Positions 1 through 10,994 of a DNA stretch of 64,000 bases are shown here, piece after piece; the stretch's first letter is position 1; every line of letters starts with the position of its first letter. Location of the stretch: positions 248,001-312,000 of the forward strand of contig JANTUC010000013.1 in the NCBI GenBank assembly GCA_026873275.1, written 5' to 3'. The notes beneath the pieces were generated by a model. It made no database searches. It saw nothing but the letters and a program-made list of their open reading frames with translations, and was not told the DNA's origin. Origin of the DNA: Pseudopithomyces maydicus. Its lineage: Eukaryota > Ascomycota > Dothideomycetes > Pleosporales > Didymosphaeriaceae. The position numbers and the translations under genes are program-made.

Positions 1-684
1 TTTCTGCAACAACCTATGTCACGCTCGAAGATGTGAAAGTTCCGGTGGAATATCTAATTGGCAAGGAAGGCGAAGGTTTTCGTCAGACGATGGTCAACTT
101 CAATCATGAGCGCCTGTGGATCGCATTCCAGGCGCTCCGCGGGTGCAGAATCGCGCTGAATGATGCGTTCCAGTGGGCGATGAAGCGTGAGGCTTTTGAC
201 AAGACTTTGATCGAGCAGCCTGTCGTGAGAAACAAGCTCGGAAATTGTGGACGACAGGTCGAAGCTTTGCAAGCGTGGACCGAACAGATTGTGTACGAGC
301 TGGAAAATCTCAGTGATGCAGAGGGCGCACGAATTCTAGGTGGGACGACTGCTTTGCTCAAGGTCGAAGCCGGGATGGTCTGCAAATATGTTGCAGAAGA
401 GTGCTTAAAGATCATGGGAGGGTGAGTATTGCATTGTCGATATCAAAGCCTGGGCTAACGTTGATAGCCTCGGTCTCACCAAGACAGGTCAAGGGGCAAG
501 GATAGAGGCCTTCTATCGCAGCGTGCCCAGCCTCGTTGTACCGGGTAAACTTCTGCCGATATATGTCTTCGATTCATGAACGCTGACTATCACAGGTGGT
601 TCGGAAGACGTACTAATTGACCTCGGTGTTCGTGAAGCACTTAAATTGCATCGGCACGTGGAAAAGGCCAAGACCAAGTTATGA
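1..684 (+). CDS. Acyl-CoA dehydrogenase, C-terminal part (5' end outside window)
   Basis: The reading frame is open from base 3 and continues off the left edge, so only the C-terminal ~190 residues are seen. They fit the C-terminal helical domain of an FAD-dependent acyl-CoA dehydrogenase, which takes two hydrogens from an acyl-CoA in fatty- or branched-acid breakdown: an 'LIGKEGEGF' loop, a long helix around 'MVNFNHERLWIA', and 'IMGGLG' followed by 'ARIEAFYR'. I read two introns, 422-467 (GTGAGT...TAG) and 545-595 (GTAAAC...CAG); both keep the frame, and the protein ends at TGA 682-684. Substrate cannot be told. Exon structure 1-421, 468-544, 596-684 is inferred from splice signals and frame. 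Confidence 0.85.
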
Positions 685-1240
685 GGCGCTGCGTCCAAAA
701 CGTGAGCAGGTCCGCGGAGTGTTCTTGGCATCCAGTAAGGTGATGTACCTACATTGCGCTCTGTTATATCGGTTGTCTCACTAGATTCCGTCTCGTGAGC
801 TAGTCAATATTACTAAACCTTCCAAAAAATATCGAAGCCGATTGCGCCCTTATACATCTGATCAATGTTCAACGTTCGCGTGTGAGCCCTGACGTCATGC
901 CATTGCCGTAATATGCTGCCGCAGCGGGTATTCCAACATCCTTGCCTATTCAAGCCGATCACACATCCTGCTGGGGATATTATGGCGATTTTCTGACGCT
1001 AATATAAAGTAGTTCACGATGGTAAACGGTACCCGCAAGATTCCCCACTAGTTAGTCGATTTCCCCGCGTCGGCAGAAAGCTCGATCCTCAGGCCTACAA
1101 CAACGCTAGCCTGATGCTGTTACAATAACACTAATTGCTATACCACCGGCTGTATATACGTGCGAGAGTCAATTCTCTTGTAAAATATATTTAATCACGA
1201 TGCTGCTCCCCTCGATGCGCGTTAAGGGAATCCATCCAAA
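685..1240. other. Intergenic; promoter region of the esterase
   Basis: No convincing coding frame on either strand. It holds the 3' flank of the acyl-CoA dehydrogenase and the upstream region of the esterase, with an AT-rich stretch at about 1170-1200 just before the start. Confidence 0.6.
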
Positions 1241-2572
1241 ATGTACATCAAGTCTGTGCCTCTGTTCGGCCTGCTCGCCAGTGCATCGGTCACAGTTCGC
1301 AAGACATCGAAAGGTCCGACTGGATATGAAGTTACTTTTCGCTTTGAGAATTCAACTGCTCGTAGCGTCTCAGTAGCTGGTGGTCTTCAACCCTTCACCG
1401 ATGCCTACCATGCGACCCCCAGTGGAAGCTCGCTGTGGGATCCACACAACTACGAACCGGGATGGTTCATCGCAAGAGGTGGTGGTACCAAACCACAGGA
1501 CTTGCCATACCAGATGACTAACCTCGGCAATGGATCGTGGATATACACTGCGCCTTTTCCTTCTGGAACCTATGCCTATGCATTCGTGGTGAATTGCTCT
1601 GGCAACAACACTCAGTGCGGTATCGACAGCGGCAACTACGTGATCGATCCAGACAACCCGCCTTTTGTCAACGTTCAAGGCGACCAGACAGCATCGGTAT
1701 TCCAGGTCCCATTCGACCCGGAATTCCAGCTCGATCCTGACATCAATCTCAACTTCGATTACGCCCTCCCAGTAGAAAAGGCGCACCAGGGTACTGTCCA
1801 CAATGTCAACTACACTTCTCCAGGCTCCGTGCACCCCGCACAAGACGTCCACGACTTCGTCATCTACCTTCCACCCGGCTACTCGAACGCAACCACCAAG
1901 AAATACCCCATTCTCTACCTCTCCCACGGCGGCGGCGGCGACGCTCAAGACTGGCAAAATCTTGCGCAGACATCTTCCATCATGGATCGCCTCATTCTTG
2001 AAAAGTATATCGAGCCAACCATCGTCGTCATGCCCTCCTTCTACAACATTGCTCCAGAATACAAGCAAGTCTACGGTCGCGCAGGATCAACATACCCTCC
2101 CCCATCCGTGGTCCGCGAGAACTACATGGCATACCTCATGCCCTTCGTAGAGCGCACCTTCGCCGTATCCACAGAACCATCTCACCGTGCCTTCGCCGGG
2201 CTCTCCCTTGGTGGCCAGCTCACCTACGAAATGTACATCAACGCAACGTCCTACTTTTCGTACTTTGGCATCTTCTCCGGCGCGACATTTGGCAACAACG
2301 CGAATTATCCTACGCCTGAGCGGATTGCGGCGAATCCGCGACTGAAGGAGGTGGGAGTGTACACGAGCGCCGGGCTTTACGATTTCGCGTTTGATGATAT
2401 ACGGACTTTGGAGGCGGTGTTGCAGGCGAATAGGGTAGGGTTCTTGACAAGGGTCGTGCCGTTTGGGTATCATGCGTGGAATACGTGGCAGGACTGCTTG
2501 TGGCATTTTGGGAAGAAGGCGTTGTGGAAGCCGGCGCCTTATGCAGCGAATCCGATTAGGATACCTGCGTAG
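1241..2572 (+). CDS. Putative secreted esterase, esterase-D/feruloyl-esterase type alpha/beta hydrolase
   Basis: Single-exon, 443-residue protein. The C-terminal half fits the PF00756 esterase family: 'LSHGGGGD' near residue 225 for the oxyanion region, nucleophile elbow GLSLGG with Ser near residue 322, and a late His in 'GYHAWNTWQ' near residue 411. The N-terminal ~150 residues look like a beta-sandwich E-set/CBM48-like module, a layout known for bacterial and fungal feruloyl/xylan esterases. The hydrophobic N-terminus (MYIKSVPLFGLLASASV) could be a short signal peptide but is atypical; substrate is inferred only. The frame is intact. Its last codons and 3' flank occur again, mutated, at 5137-5360. 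Confidence 0.82.
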   Translation: MYIKSVPLFGLLASASVTVRKTSKGPTGYEVTFRFENSTARSVSVAGGLQPFTDAYHATPSGSSLWDPHNYEPGWFIARGGGTKPQDLPYQMTNLGNGSWIYTAPFPSGTYAYAFVVNCSGNNTQCGIDSGNYVIDPDNPPFVNVQGDQTASVFQVPFDPEFQLDPDINLNFDYALPVEKAHQGTVHNVNYTSPGSVHPAQDVHDFVIYLPPGYSNATTKKYPILYLSHGGGGDAQDWQNLAQTSSIMDRLILEKYIEPTIVVMPSFYNIAPEYKQVYGRAGSTYPPPSVVRENYMAYLMPFVERTFAVSTEPSHRAFAGLSLGGQLTYEMYINATSYFSYFGIFSGATFGNNANYPTPERIAANPRLKEVGVYTSAGLYDFAFDDIRTLEAVLQANRVGFLTRVVPFGYHAWNTWQDCLWHFGKKALWKPAPYAANPIRIPA

Positions 2573-3019
2573 GGGGTTTGATGGGATGGATTAAAAGTAG
2601 TGCATATGTTGCTGAACCTCGGTATCCAATCAATGGACGTTATCTGGATAAGATCGTCGAACGTGCTGTGCGTTGGTAATGAATATACATATCTGGATAT
2701 ATAGCCATCGAAATGAAAATCATGGATCTTGCACTGAAGAATCTTCCCCTAAGTTGGAAAGACTCTCTAGTCCCAGGATACAGTATAGTAGTATCATCAT
2801 TGGAAGAAGTACCACAAGAGAAAGTAAAAGTCGGAAAAGAAGATATCCTATGACACAGAGTAGTAAAGTATAACAAAAAACATCCCACATATCCACCTGC
2901 ATGACGACTGTGCTCATGTGTGTATAAAAATACGTCGGAAGACTGGCACTGGCCTGCATCCACCGCTTCTGCTTCAATGGGGGATAGTCTAGCACACATT
3001 GCGCTAACCCAGTTTGGTT
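2573..3019. other. Convergent intergenic region
   Basis: Between the 3' ends of the esterase and the small membrane protein; short ORFs here show no protein-like composition. Parts (2573-2745 and about 2895-2993) are matched by the mutated duplicate near 5170-5460. Confidence 0.6.
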
Positions 3020-3433
3020 CTAATGGACATTATTAGCATCATCACACGGCGTGGGTCGGGGCCCCACGATCCAATGCAGAAGCAAACTCACACCGAAGTT
3101 TTGTTCGTATTCACAATAGTCCTTTTTCGCGGTCCACGCGGCAAGATTGTATGTCTTGACTGCAAAATATATCACAACTGGGGCCGTGACTATAGCAATC
3201 AAAGCCGATGAATTTTGCCACGGCTTGGTGAACTGTTGTCGAGACGGGGGCGAGTGCACGGGGGAAGGCGACGATTGAACCAAAGTCGGCAATGGTGTAT
3301 TTTCTGTTGTGACAGGTTGTGTCACATGAAGGGACTGAGAGGAGTTTGTGATCGGTGTTGAAGCTGGGGATTGGGATGTTACAGGGCGTGGGGGCTGAGA
3401 AGCCCCGCTACCGACAGAACGAGGGGTAGACAT
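3020..3433 (-). CDS. Small hypothetical membrane protein
   Basis: A 137-residue frame starting at ATG 3433, convergent with the esterase. The N-terminal ~65 residues are rich in Ser, Pro and Thr (disordered). Then comes one hydrophobic segment, about residues 77-93 ('IAIVTAPVVIYFAVKTY'), followed by 'AAWTAKKDYCEYEQ' and a short tail. Many fungal orphan proteins have a disordered head, one membrane helix and a 'WTAKKD'-like tail, but I cannot name a family. Support for a real gene: its start region (about the first 18 codons) recurs in the mutated duplicate at 5461-5540. Confidence 0.5.
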   Translation of the reverse strand: MSTPRSVGSGASQPPRPVTSQSPASTPITNSSQSLHVTQPVTTENTPLPTLVQSSPSPVHSPPSRQQFTKPWQNSSALIAIVTAPVVIYFAVKTYNLAAWTAKKDYCEYEQNFGVSLLLHWIVGPRPTPCDDANNVH

Positions 3434-5136
3434 GAAGTTCGACGTTGGGTCCCAGTCCAGTACTCAGCGAATTTATCTCCCTAACACATGAACATAATGT
3501 CGGAAGTGAAGTAAGGAAAGACGGAAAAAGTCGGCTGTGTAAGCGGCGTAAGTCAAGGCTTAGGTCTTAGCTTCCAATCAAGACAACCCCTACATGCATG
3601 TCTGCATACTAAGACTTTTGGGCCAAGCTAGCACCTGGAGCCAAGTCGAAATCCACCAATGCGGGATGAAGCACCAACCTAACAGACAACATTTCTACAG
3701 CTTGCGTGGTTAGGCGTCTTGAATACAACGAAACGAAAAAAATGTTATCAAAGTACTTCCAAGGATGTAAGATGACCAGATGGGCGGATACCGCGAACAT
3801 TTCAAGACAATATTATTGGTGGCCAATGGCGACAAGGTGGCTGTGCAGCTCTTGCCACAGCTGATGACCCAAAAACTTTCTCCGATCATAATAAATGGTG
3901 TCCAGTGCTACCGGTAACGTACCAGAGACAGAAGACGCGAACGCAATAGAAAACCTTTCATTATTCACAACATAGTATAAACTTTCGATTCAGTTTCGTT
4001 TGATTTCCAGTACTTTGTGTCTAAGGGGAAGACCAGACGCATGATTTACACGACAAGCAGCCTTCGGGGTTCGTTGGCTAGAGCTCAAAGCGCTGACTCG
4101 CGCTGTTTGTGCTGGAAAGGCCGGCTCTCTTGGCTAAGAGATGGGAGGGAGGATTTCACTGATATTTACCTCGAACCGCATGCCATACACAATATAATAA
4201 CTTGATGGAATCAGAAAAGCGTTGTGGACAGGGTTGGCAGTGTAATTATGAGTTAGGCCTTTAGATAATGATTTATTCTGTAAAAGCTCAAAGAAATAGG
4301 ACACGACCTTACGTAGACCTAGCCGGAAGGCTGGGCAACATAAAACACGTGATCCCATATCATGATTGGCCAGGCCCTTAAAGAGACCTAGGATCCGTTG
4401 ACATTGCATGGTGCAAAAAGACTAATTCATAGCATGTATTCTCAACTCCATCACTTGTTCGCGACAATAGGATTCAAGAATGCGTTCTTACTGAAAGGCA
4501 CCTTTCCCACCTATCACAAATAGTGAAGATCATTGTAACACCTACTTCTTCTACCTTGTGATAGATGAGCCTACATTTGAAGTTTGCTTAACCGCTATCG
4601 GAGTGATCTCATGGATTGTAGCTTTTAGCGGACTTTTACTTCCCCAGATAATAGCAGACTATAAGCGACGAGTGGGTAAGATGTCTGTCTAACTCTTAAT
4701 CGCGTACATAAATCGGCGGTTCATCTAAACCCAGACCCATTGATCTTACATTGATACGCGTTGTCAAGAAACTAAACTGGCGAGCATGAGGAATAGTTTT
4801 GCCATCGATAGACTGCAAAGTCATGTGTTGAATCGCACACAATTCTGTTGACAGAGCTACATAGCTAGTCTATGAAAGCTATTAAAGCTATGCAAAGTTC
4901 CCAAAACCTCCAACACCTTTTCAGCACAATACTCTGCGATGTGGTTTTCTAGCTCAAATCATTGCGGCTGTGGGTCGCGGTTTTGGCTGCTTCCAGCCAA
5001 ACGTCATGGTACCCATGTCGGACTGAGTGACTCGCACACTCCGTAACACATCCAACTTATGGGATTACGGAGATACACACAGTTATGGGAAAGGTGTAGT
5101 GTTACAAGGTTCGCTAGAGCTGGTAGAGAATGGGGC
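3434..5136. other. Gene-empty region
   Basis: About 1.7 kb with only short overlapping ORFs, many stops on both strands and a moderately AT-rich composition. No RNA gene or transposon end recognised. Confidence 0.6.
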
Positions 5137-5578
5137 GGATTCGACGCCTTATGCAGCGAATCTGATTAGGGTACCTATATAGGGGGTTTTAATAGGGTAA
5201 ATTAAAAGTAATACTTATATTTCCTAGTCTTAGTACAAGTTAAGTTAGTATTATTTTCAATAAAATGGTCGAACGTTATGTGCGTTGATAATTAATATAT
5301 ATATATTTAGATGTATAGCCAATTGAAGTGAAAATTATATTTCTTGCACCCAAACATCGTCGTCTGAATCGTAAGCGTGTGCTCAGCTGTGTATGAAAAT
5401 CTGTCGAAAGATTGGGACCAGCCTGCATCCATCGCCTCTGTTTCAACGGAGGATAGTTTATGAAGTCGGGAATTGTATGTTACCGAATGTGGGGGCTAAG
5501 TTGACCCCACTACCGACAGAGTTAGGAGCAGACATGGAGTTTGAGATGAGACTCCAGCCCAGTGCTCAGCACATCTGA
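5137..5578. repeat. Decayed partial duplicate of 2520-3475 with RIP-like transitions
   Basis: Three blocks match the esterase / small-gene locus in the same order and orientation: 5137-5360 with about 2520-2745 (last esterase codons, stop and 3' flank), 5365-5460 with about 2895-2993, and 5461-5578 with about 3362-3475 (start of the small membrane gene). About 150 and 370 bp are missing from this copy between blocks. Most of the differences I see are C-to-T and G-to-A relative to the intact copy, for example TGCGTAG against TATATAG at the esterase stop. This is the signature expected of repeat-induced point mutation, but no count was made. Confidence 0.75.
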
Positions 5579-6071
5579 TATGAAAGTACAGTTCCAGTAA
5601 GAGATGGCATGAAGGTGGGTTGTGTACGAGGTTGCGCCATAGGCTGTGTTTATGTATTTACCCTGGATAGACTGTATCGTGATGAAGGAGGTGCAGTGTG
5701 CCCAGGTGGGCAGAGCACCGCCTATACTATATACAGCTAGCCTAGTACCTTCCATCTGAGCCAATAGTAGCTGCTACCACCAAACTCGGCAGCAACGGCT
5801 TCAATAGTGTTTAGGCCAAGGCGTGGGTTGCCGACCAGGACTCTTGGTTTCTCCATGTACCCAAGACTACGGAAACAAGGTCAATATCCCGTTCGTGGAA
5901 AAGAAGTAGGCTATGCTCGCCGAGACTTATTGTACACAAGATGAATTAAGCTGATGGGATCTCGCACGATATGCATAGTATAAGTAGTGGGTGTTTCTCT
6001 ATTGACACTGTACACAACGAGTCACTTCACAGTTTTCCAATTTGTTATATCACCCAACTATCTGATCCGCC
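5579..6071. other. Intergenic; promoter region of the small secreted protein
   Basis: No convincing coding frame. The last ~100 bases directly upstream of the start at 6072 carry AT-rich promoter-like sequence. Confidence 0.5.
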
Positions 6072-6606
6072 ATGCATCTCTCAACCACCTTGATTACCTT
6101 CATCATCACTTTCGCCTCGGCTACTCCCCTGCCAGATAGTCAAGCCGAGCCAATTCGTACCCTCTTCAAGCGTGGGTGCTTTACCAGCGGCGAATCCTGG
6201 GGAATCTACCAAGGGGTTGCCCTGAACGGTGCTGAAAGCGCCTGCTCGGCTGCACTCGGGAACAATGCTCTGTACAATGGAAGTGCGTTCAACCCTTTGA
6301 TATATCGCAGACTATCTCAGCTTGGCAACCACTGACACACTGATCTCTTTTAGACGAGCAGAAATCCGTTTGTGTCAACATTGGTGTCAACCTGAAAGCG
6401 AATTTTAACATCAAAAGGATCGGAGATTATGGGAGGGTTCTCGGCTATGATGAGTGCTTCGATGGACTTCGGAAGGAGATTGAAGGTTGTGGTCAGGGTG
6501 GGAAGACCTCTTATAGTAACTGGGAATACACGTAAGTTCTCGTGGGATAATGATCATGCAAAAATTAATGTGAAATAGGTCCGATCCCAACAGAGGATCC
6601 TGCTAA
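6072..6606 (+). CDS. Small cysteine-rich secreted protein (Y3-like glycan-binding fold suspected)
   Basis: Exons 6072-6282, 6354-6531 and 6579-6606, introns GTGCGT...TAG and GTAAGT...TAG; the splices keep frame and give about 138 residues. A signal peptide (MHLSTTLITFIITFASA) is followed by a short pro-segment ending in the Kex2-like pair KR just before 'GCFTSGESWG'. The predicted mature chain has six cysteines and ends 'SNWEYTSDPNRGSC'. The spacing and the W-x-Y-x-x-DPN-x-G-x-C ending recall fungal small secreted proteins of the Y3 glycan-binding type; this is from memory and tentative. Likely an extracellular protein or effector-like molecule; function unknown. Confidence 0.75.
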
Positions 6607-7952
6607 GTTTGCAACGCATATTGATTGATCGGGAATCTCAGAGTCTCCGACCATATAGAGGATGTAAAATAGTGAATAGTCCAGCTCCAAGAATATATTG
6701 GTTATTCACGCATTGTAACTGTCAAAGTGGCACATGATCATATCCCACGTTAGGACCTGCGTATAGCTCTCACTAACCATTGACAAATATTAAAATACCT
6801 GAGAGTTCTTGTTCTTTAACAATTTCGTTCTCGACTAGCTCGCACAGCGTGCATGAATTTACCCAGAGAAATGAGGTTATTCGATATGAGATGCGCGATG
6901 CCCTACCAAAACCAATGTTACACAAACGCGGATCCAACGCGGGGTTATGTGTTCAATCCAGTCCTGAATGGGTCCTAGATACAGACATTCCACGGGGTGT
7001 ATGAGATTGACGGGTGCTCACACAAAAGACCTCAAGAAGATTATAGTAAGATTGGATAGAAAGCTGCGACACGTTTTCATTTGATTGCTGACCGGTAAAA
7101 GATGAACAATATGTAAACCTTGAAAGGGTTGCATATCAGGCGATGATGTGTGGGTGTGGTACGATGGCACCTCTGCCACGCGTTCGCAAACTATATTCCA
7201 GCGCCGCATACCGTGTGGCTCACTACTGCCTACCGAGTTGGGCAAATCGACAACATTGCATGAAAACAGGCACGTACCTATATATCCAGTGATCAATGTC
7301 CCAGAGCACATACAACCCACAATTTATGGTGCCCACTACCTGATTCGGTAGTAATCAAGGTCCCAGGCACAAGCGAGCAAACATCGGCTGCGGCTGCTCC
7401 TTCCCCGCAGCCACCCCAACCCTCCTTCACCCGACCTCGCCACCGAACCACAGCAATCAAATGCATCCCTAACGGCCCTCGCGCCCATCTCCATGCGCGA
7501 CCATGATCTTATTATCACATCGTGCACAATCCAAGCAGGCGGCTGTCCCTGGACCAAACAGATCTCTCTCGTTTGAGCAGGTGGAACGATAAGCCAAGGC
7601 CATCTAGCCCGCATCAGGCATCTGCATAAGCAGGTCCCGCATCTACAGATCAGCATGGTTACGTAGGGATGGCTAAATTACCTACCTCTATCGTGAAAAG
7701 CCCCGGCCAGGGACTCGGTGTAGCCTTCGCATTGCAAGGATGGAAGCGGCGATAAAGAGGGCGCAGGGTCGCGCAAACAGCCGTCATGCAGTCTTTATCC
7801 TCCTGCCCCTTCCCACATCTTCTGGAGTGCGTGTATCGAGCTCGCATCCTTAGGACTTCGAATCTCTAGGAGCCCGTGTTCTTAGAGAAGGCTCGATTGG
7901 AAGAGTAGGATCACCGATTGAAGATTGCCTTCGCGAGAGCGTGGTCTGCATC
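6607..7952. other. Intergenic, 1.3 kb
   Basis: Several ORFs of 60-106 codons lie on both strands, but none has a recognisable motif, start context or composition. It holds the promoter of the downstream protease. Confidence 0.5.
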
Positions 7953-10066
7953 ATGGTGGGATTCACTGGACGGCGCGTCGCTTTTGCGACGGCGCTCATC
8001 ACATCTGCCTTCGGAGCTCCAGCACCCCGGCTGCAGCGTCGCGCTTCGTCCGACCCGTTCGCCATCCTCGATCCCCAGAACTGGGTGAACCCGGACAACA
8101 TGACCTGGGCCGACTTCAAGGCGCCTCCGGGCACCACCTGGGCGGATCCAAAGCGACAGGGCCGCGACCGCAACTTCAACATCGCCATGGTCACGGTCGA
8201 CTACCCTGACTCTCCCTTCGTCATGACGCTCGCGCCAGAGTCCGACATCTTCGGCAACCCGCAGCCGTTCGGTGGAAACTTGAAGAGAGAGGATGTTCCG
8301 GCTTTCTACAGGGACTTGTTGAACACACCGAATGAGCTGAACCGGGGCCACACGATTCACGAGTACTGGATGGGTGATTCATTTGGAAAGTATGGCGTCA
8401 ACCTTACCGTCTTCGGCCCATACCGCATGCCCAGCAAATCGTACCAGTATGGCGTTGACGACGATACCAACGGCGGCTTCAACGAAGGCGCTTGTCCCGG
8501 CGGCCAAGGCAAATGCGGGACGACCGTTGACCTGCGTACCGATGCCCTCGGCGCCTGGCGCCGCGACATCGGCAACGAGACAGCGGCCGCCTATGAGCTT
8601 GCTTTCATCCTCTCCGCCGGCCAAGACGAGTCCTCGACATGGCAGGAATTTGGCGAGATGAAGTTTGCCTCGCCAGAAGATGTGCCTGCTGAGTTTGGCC
8701 CACCACCGAATTCTTCACTGCCAAACTGGGCACACACTCGCTACGTGAACTGGACATCGTGGGCTGCGGCGTCGACCATCTGGCCCAATGCCGGTGGAGG
8801 TTCCTCGACGCAAGGAGAGTCCTCAGGAATGGCAACTTTCGCTCACGAATTGAGCCATTTACTAGGTATTGGCGACAACTATAACAACCCTTACAGCAAC
8901 CCTGCCCGCCGTGCCTACACTGGGCCCTTCTCCATGCTCGGTAAGTTATCTCGTCACACAATAGTTCGAAACCTATATAAACTAATATGACAAACAGACA
9001 GAGGAAGTTTCAACGGCCCCGGCGGCCCCCACAGCCGTTGGCAAATTCCCCCGTCCAAGGCGCCTCCATGGGCTCCCTCCACACCATGCGCGACAAGCAC
9101 CAAATCGCCCTCATCGACTCGACCCCCATCCTGCAAATCTCCCGCTCGGCTCTCGCCTCCTCCGGCCCCGTCATCGCCACCCTGACCGCCCGCAGCGTGG
9201 ACCCCTCCTCCGCCTCAGGCCTCATGGGCTTCAACATCACGCTCACGTCCTCCGGCGGCGACCTCGCGCCCCGCTGCAGCACCAGCACCGACCCCTTCTG
9301 CGACGGCGGCCGCTACGATAACTACAACATGGAGGTTATCGACCGCATGGGCGCGGACAGCTTCACGCCGGACTCCGGCGTCATGATTTCCAAGACGAAG
9401 AATAGCGATCGCCAGCAGCCGTTCCAGTGGGTCATCGACGCCAACCCGGAGGATGCTCACGTCGTCGATTTCTACTACCCCAACGGCACGGCGCGGTACT
9501 GGAGCGTGGGCGACTACAGGCAGTTGGTCGACGCGCTGTTCCACGCGGGGACGCGCAGCGGGAGCGAATTCGAGCACGTGGATCAGGCGAACGGGTTGCA
9601 CTTCTACATCCTGGATACCGAGCGCAACGATGCGGGTGTTCTGCTTTACACCGTGGGCGTGGCGTCTACGGCTAAGAATGCTACCGCCAACGCGTATGGC
9701 GTCGAGCTTGAGGAGGGCATCGTCGAGAAGACGAATTCAAGCTCCGCGGTGTGGTGCTCGTTTTCGCTGAAGAACTCGGGCAAGCAGGCTGTATCTGGTG
9801 CGAACGCTGGACACCCCCAGGACTTGTCTGATTATCTGGGTGCAGATATATACAGACTGAGTGCTGAGGTGGAGGGCGAGGGGTGGAAGGTTGAGACTCC
9901 GAATGCGTTGGCATGGGCGAAGGTGGGAGAGGAGACGGTGGCGAAGGTTGCGGTTGGGAGGACGACGAAGGGGGGTTATGGCACGGAGGCGGTGGTTACG
10001 CTGACAGCGACGAGTGAGAGCGATGCTAGCGTGAAGGCGAGCGCGGAGTGTAAGGTGGCGCTGTAG
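7953..10066 (+). CDS. Secreted M6-like zinc metalloprotease, with one frame break
   Basis: Start chosen at ATG 7953: MVGFTGRRVAFATALITSAF is a signal peptide, and the upstream in-frame codon is only GTG. Exon 1 ends at 8940, intron 8941-8997 (GTAAGT...CAG), exon 2 to TAG 10064-10066. The zinc site HELSHLLGIGDNYN starts at residue 298, giving HExxH plus a downstream Gly-x-x-Asp as in M6/InhA-type peptidases. After the splice the frame reads 'DRGSFNGPGG...RWQIPP', then must move by one base to continue in the C-terminal frame ('GASMGSLHTM...'). The break coincides with a C5 run at 9048-9052 that would keep frame with six. The C-terminal ~330 residues contain beta-rich domains typical of the family. 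Confidence 0.85.
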
Positions 10067-10994
10067 ATGTTGCGTACGATACGGTAATGTCTACATAATT
10101 TATGACAAAAGTATTTTTTCATGCACTACGATCATTTTACGGGTGATTCTTCAGAGAAGACATGCGTTGTTGGTTTTGTGAGTTTTTGACGATGAATATC
10201 CTTTATAAACTCGTAAAATGTTCCACAATCAGCACCAGCGCCAATGATTCGTATCACGCGTATTGAAGAACGCAGCGGAGCGGCGCTCATAGCCAGAAAA
10301 GTAACGTTCTCATCAAGACGACATCGGCGCACCATCCCACGTGACCCACTTCCGCCCGCGGGCGATACCCGCCATCTCTCCGTGTGGCCCTCAGCCCCGC
10401 TCTGATTGGCCCGTCCTACTTGCGTTGTGTTCACCCCAAACCCAGGACTAGTCTCCACCGCGGGGCACAAGATCACCTTATCGTCACGGGCTGGGCATCG
10501 CCCCGCCAGCCAAAAGTATATATACACGCATCGATGTATGTACACAGGTATCCCAAGTCGCGCGCTGAAGGAGATCTCGACCACGGAGGTTCTGCGGGAA
10601 GCACTGGCCCCCATGTCATCAAACGGACCAGCGCATCCCGCTAATGCCGTCATACACAACGCGCAACAACACGGCAGAAAGAACAAGCATCCCAAGCGCG
10701 CACATTGCTGGCTGGAACGAGCTAGAAAAGCTTACGCCTAGCTCGCCTCGGGACCCTGCACGTTTTCTGTCGCCCTGCTCTCCCTGGTGAACACGCGGGC
10801 AGCGAATCGTGTCCGCCGCCCGGTCGAATTCGGACCGCCACCGCTCTCCATTTCCGCTTAACTCCATCATCCCTCCCTCGCTCCGCGCTCGACGCCTCAT
10901 CTCCACGTCAGCCCTTCTTCTCGCCCAGCCTGTACACACACACATACGCATATATATATACATATAATCTTCCGCGGTCGGGGTGCCCTCGGGA
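10067..10994. other. Intergenic; promoter of the CLD1/ICT1-like gene
   Basis: A 187-codon minus-strand ORF covers 10132-10695 but has no motif and an odd Cys/Arg-rich composition, so I do not call it. A TA-rich tract sits at about 10948-10967, some 30 bp before the gene start. Confidence 0.5.

Noticed and set aside
10132..10695. 187-codon minus-strand ORF
   Set aside because: No motif and no relation to neighbours; composition looks random.
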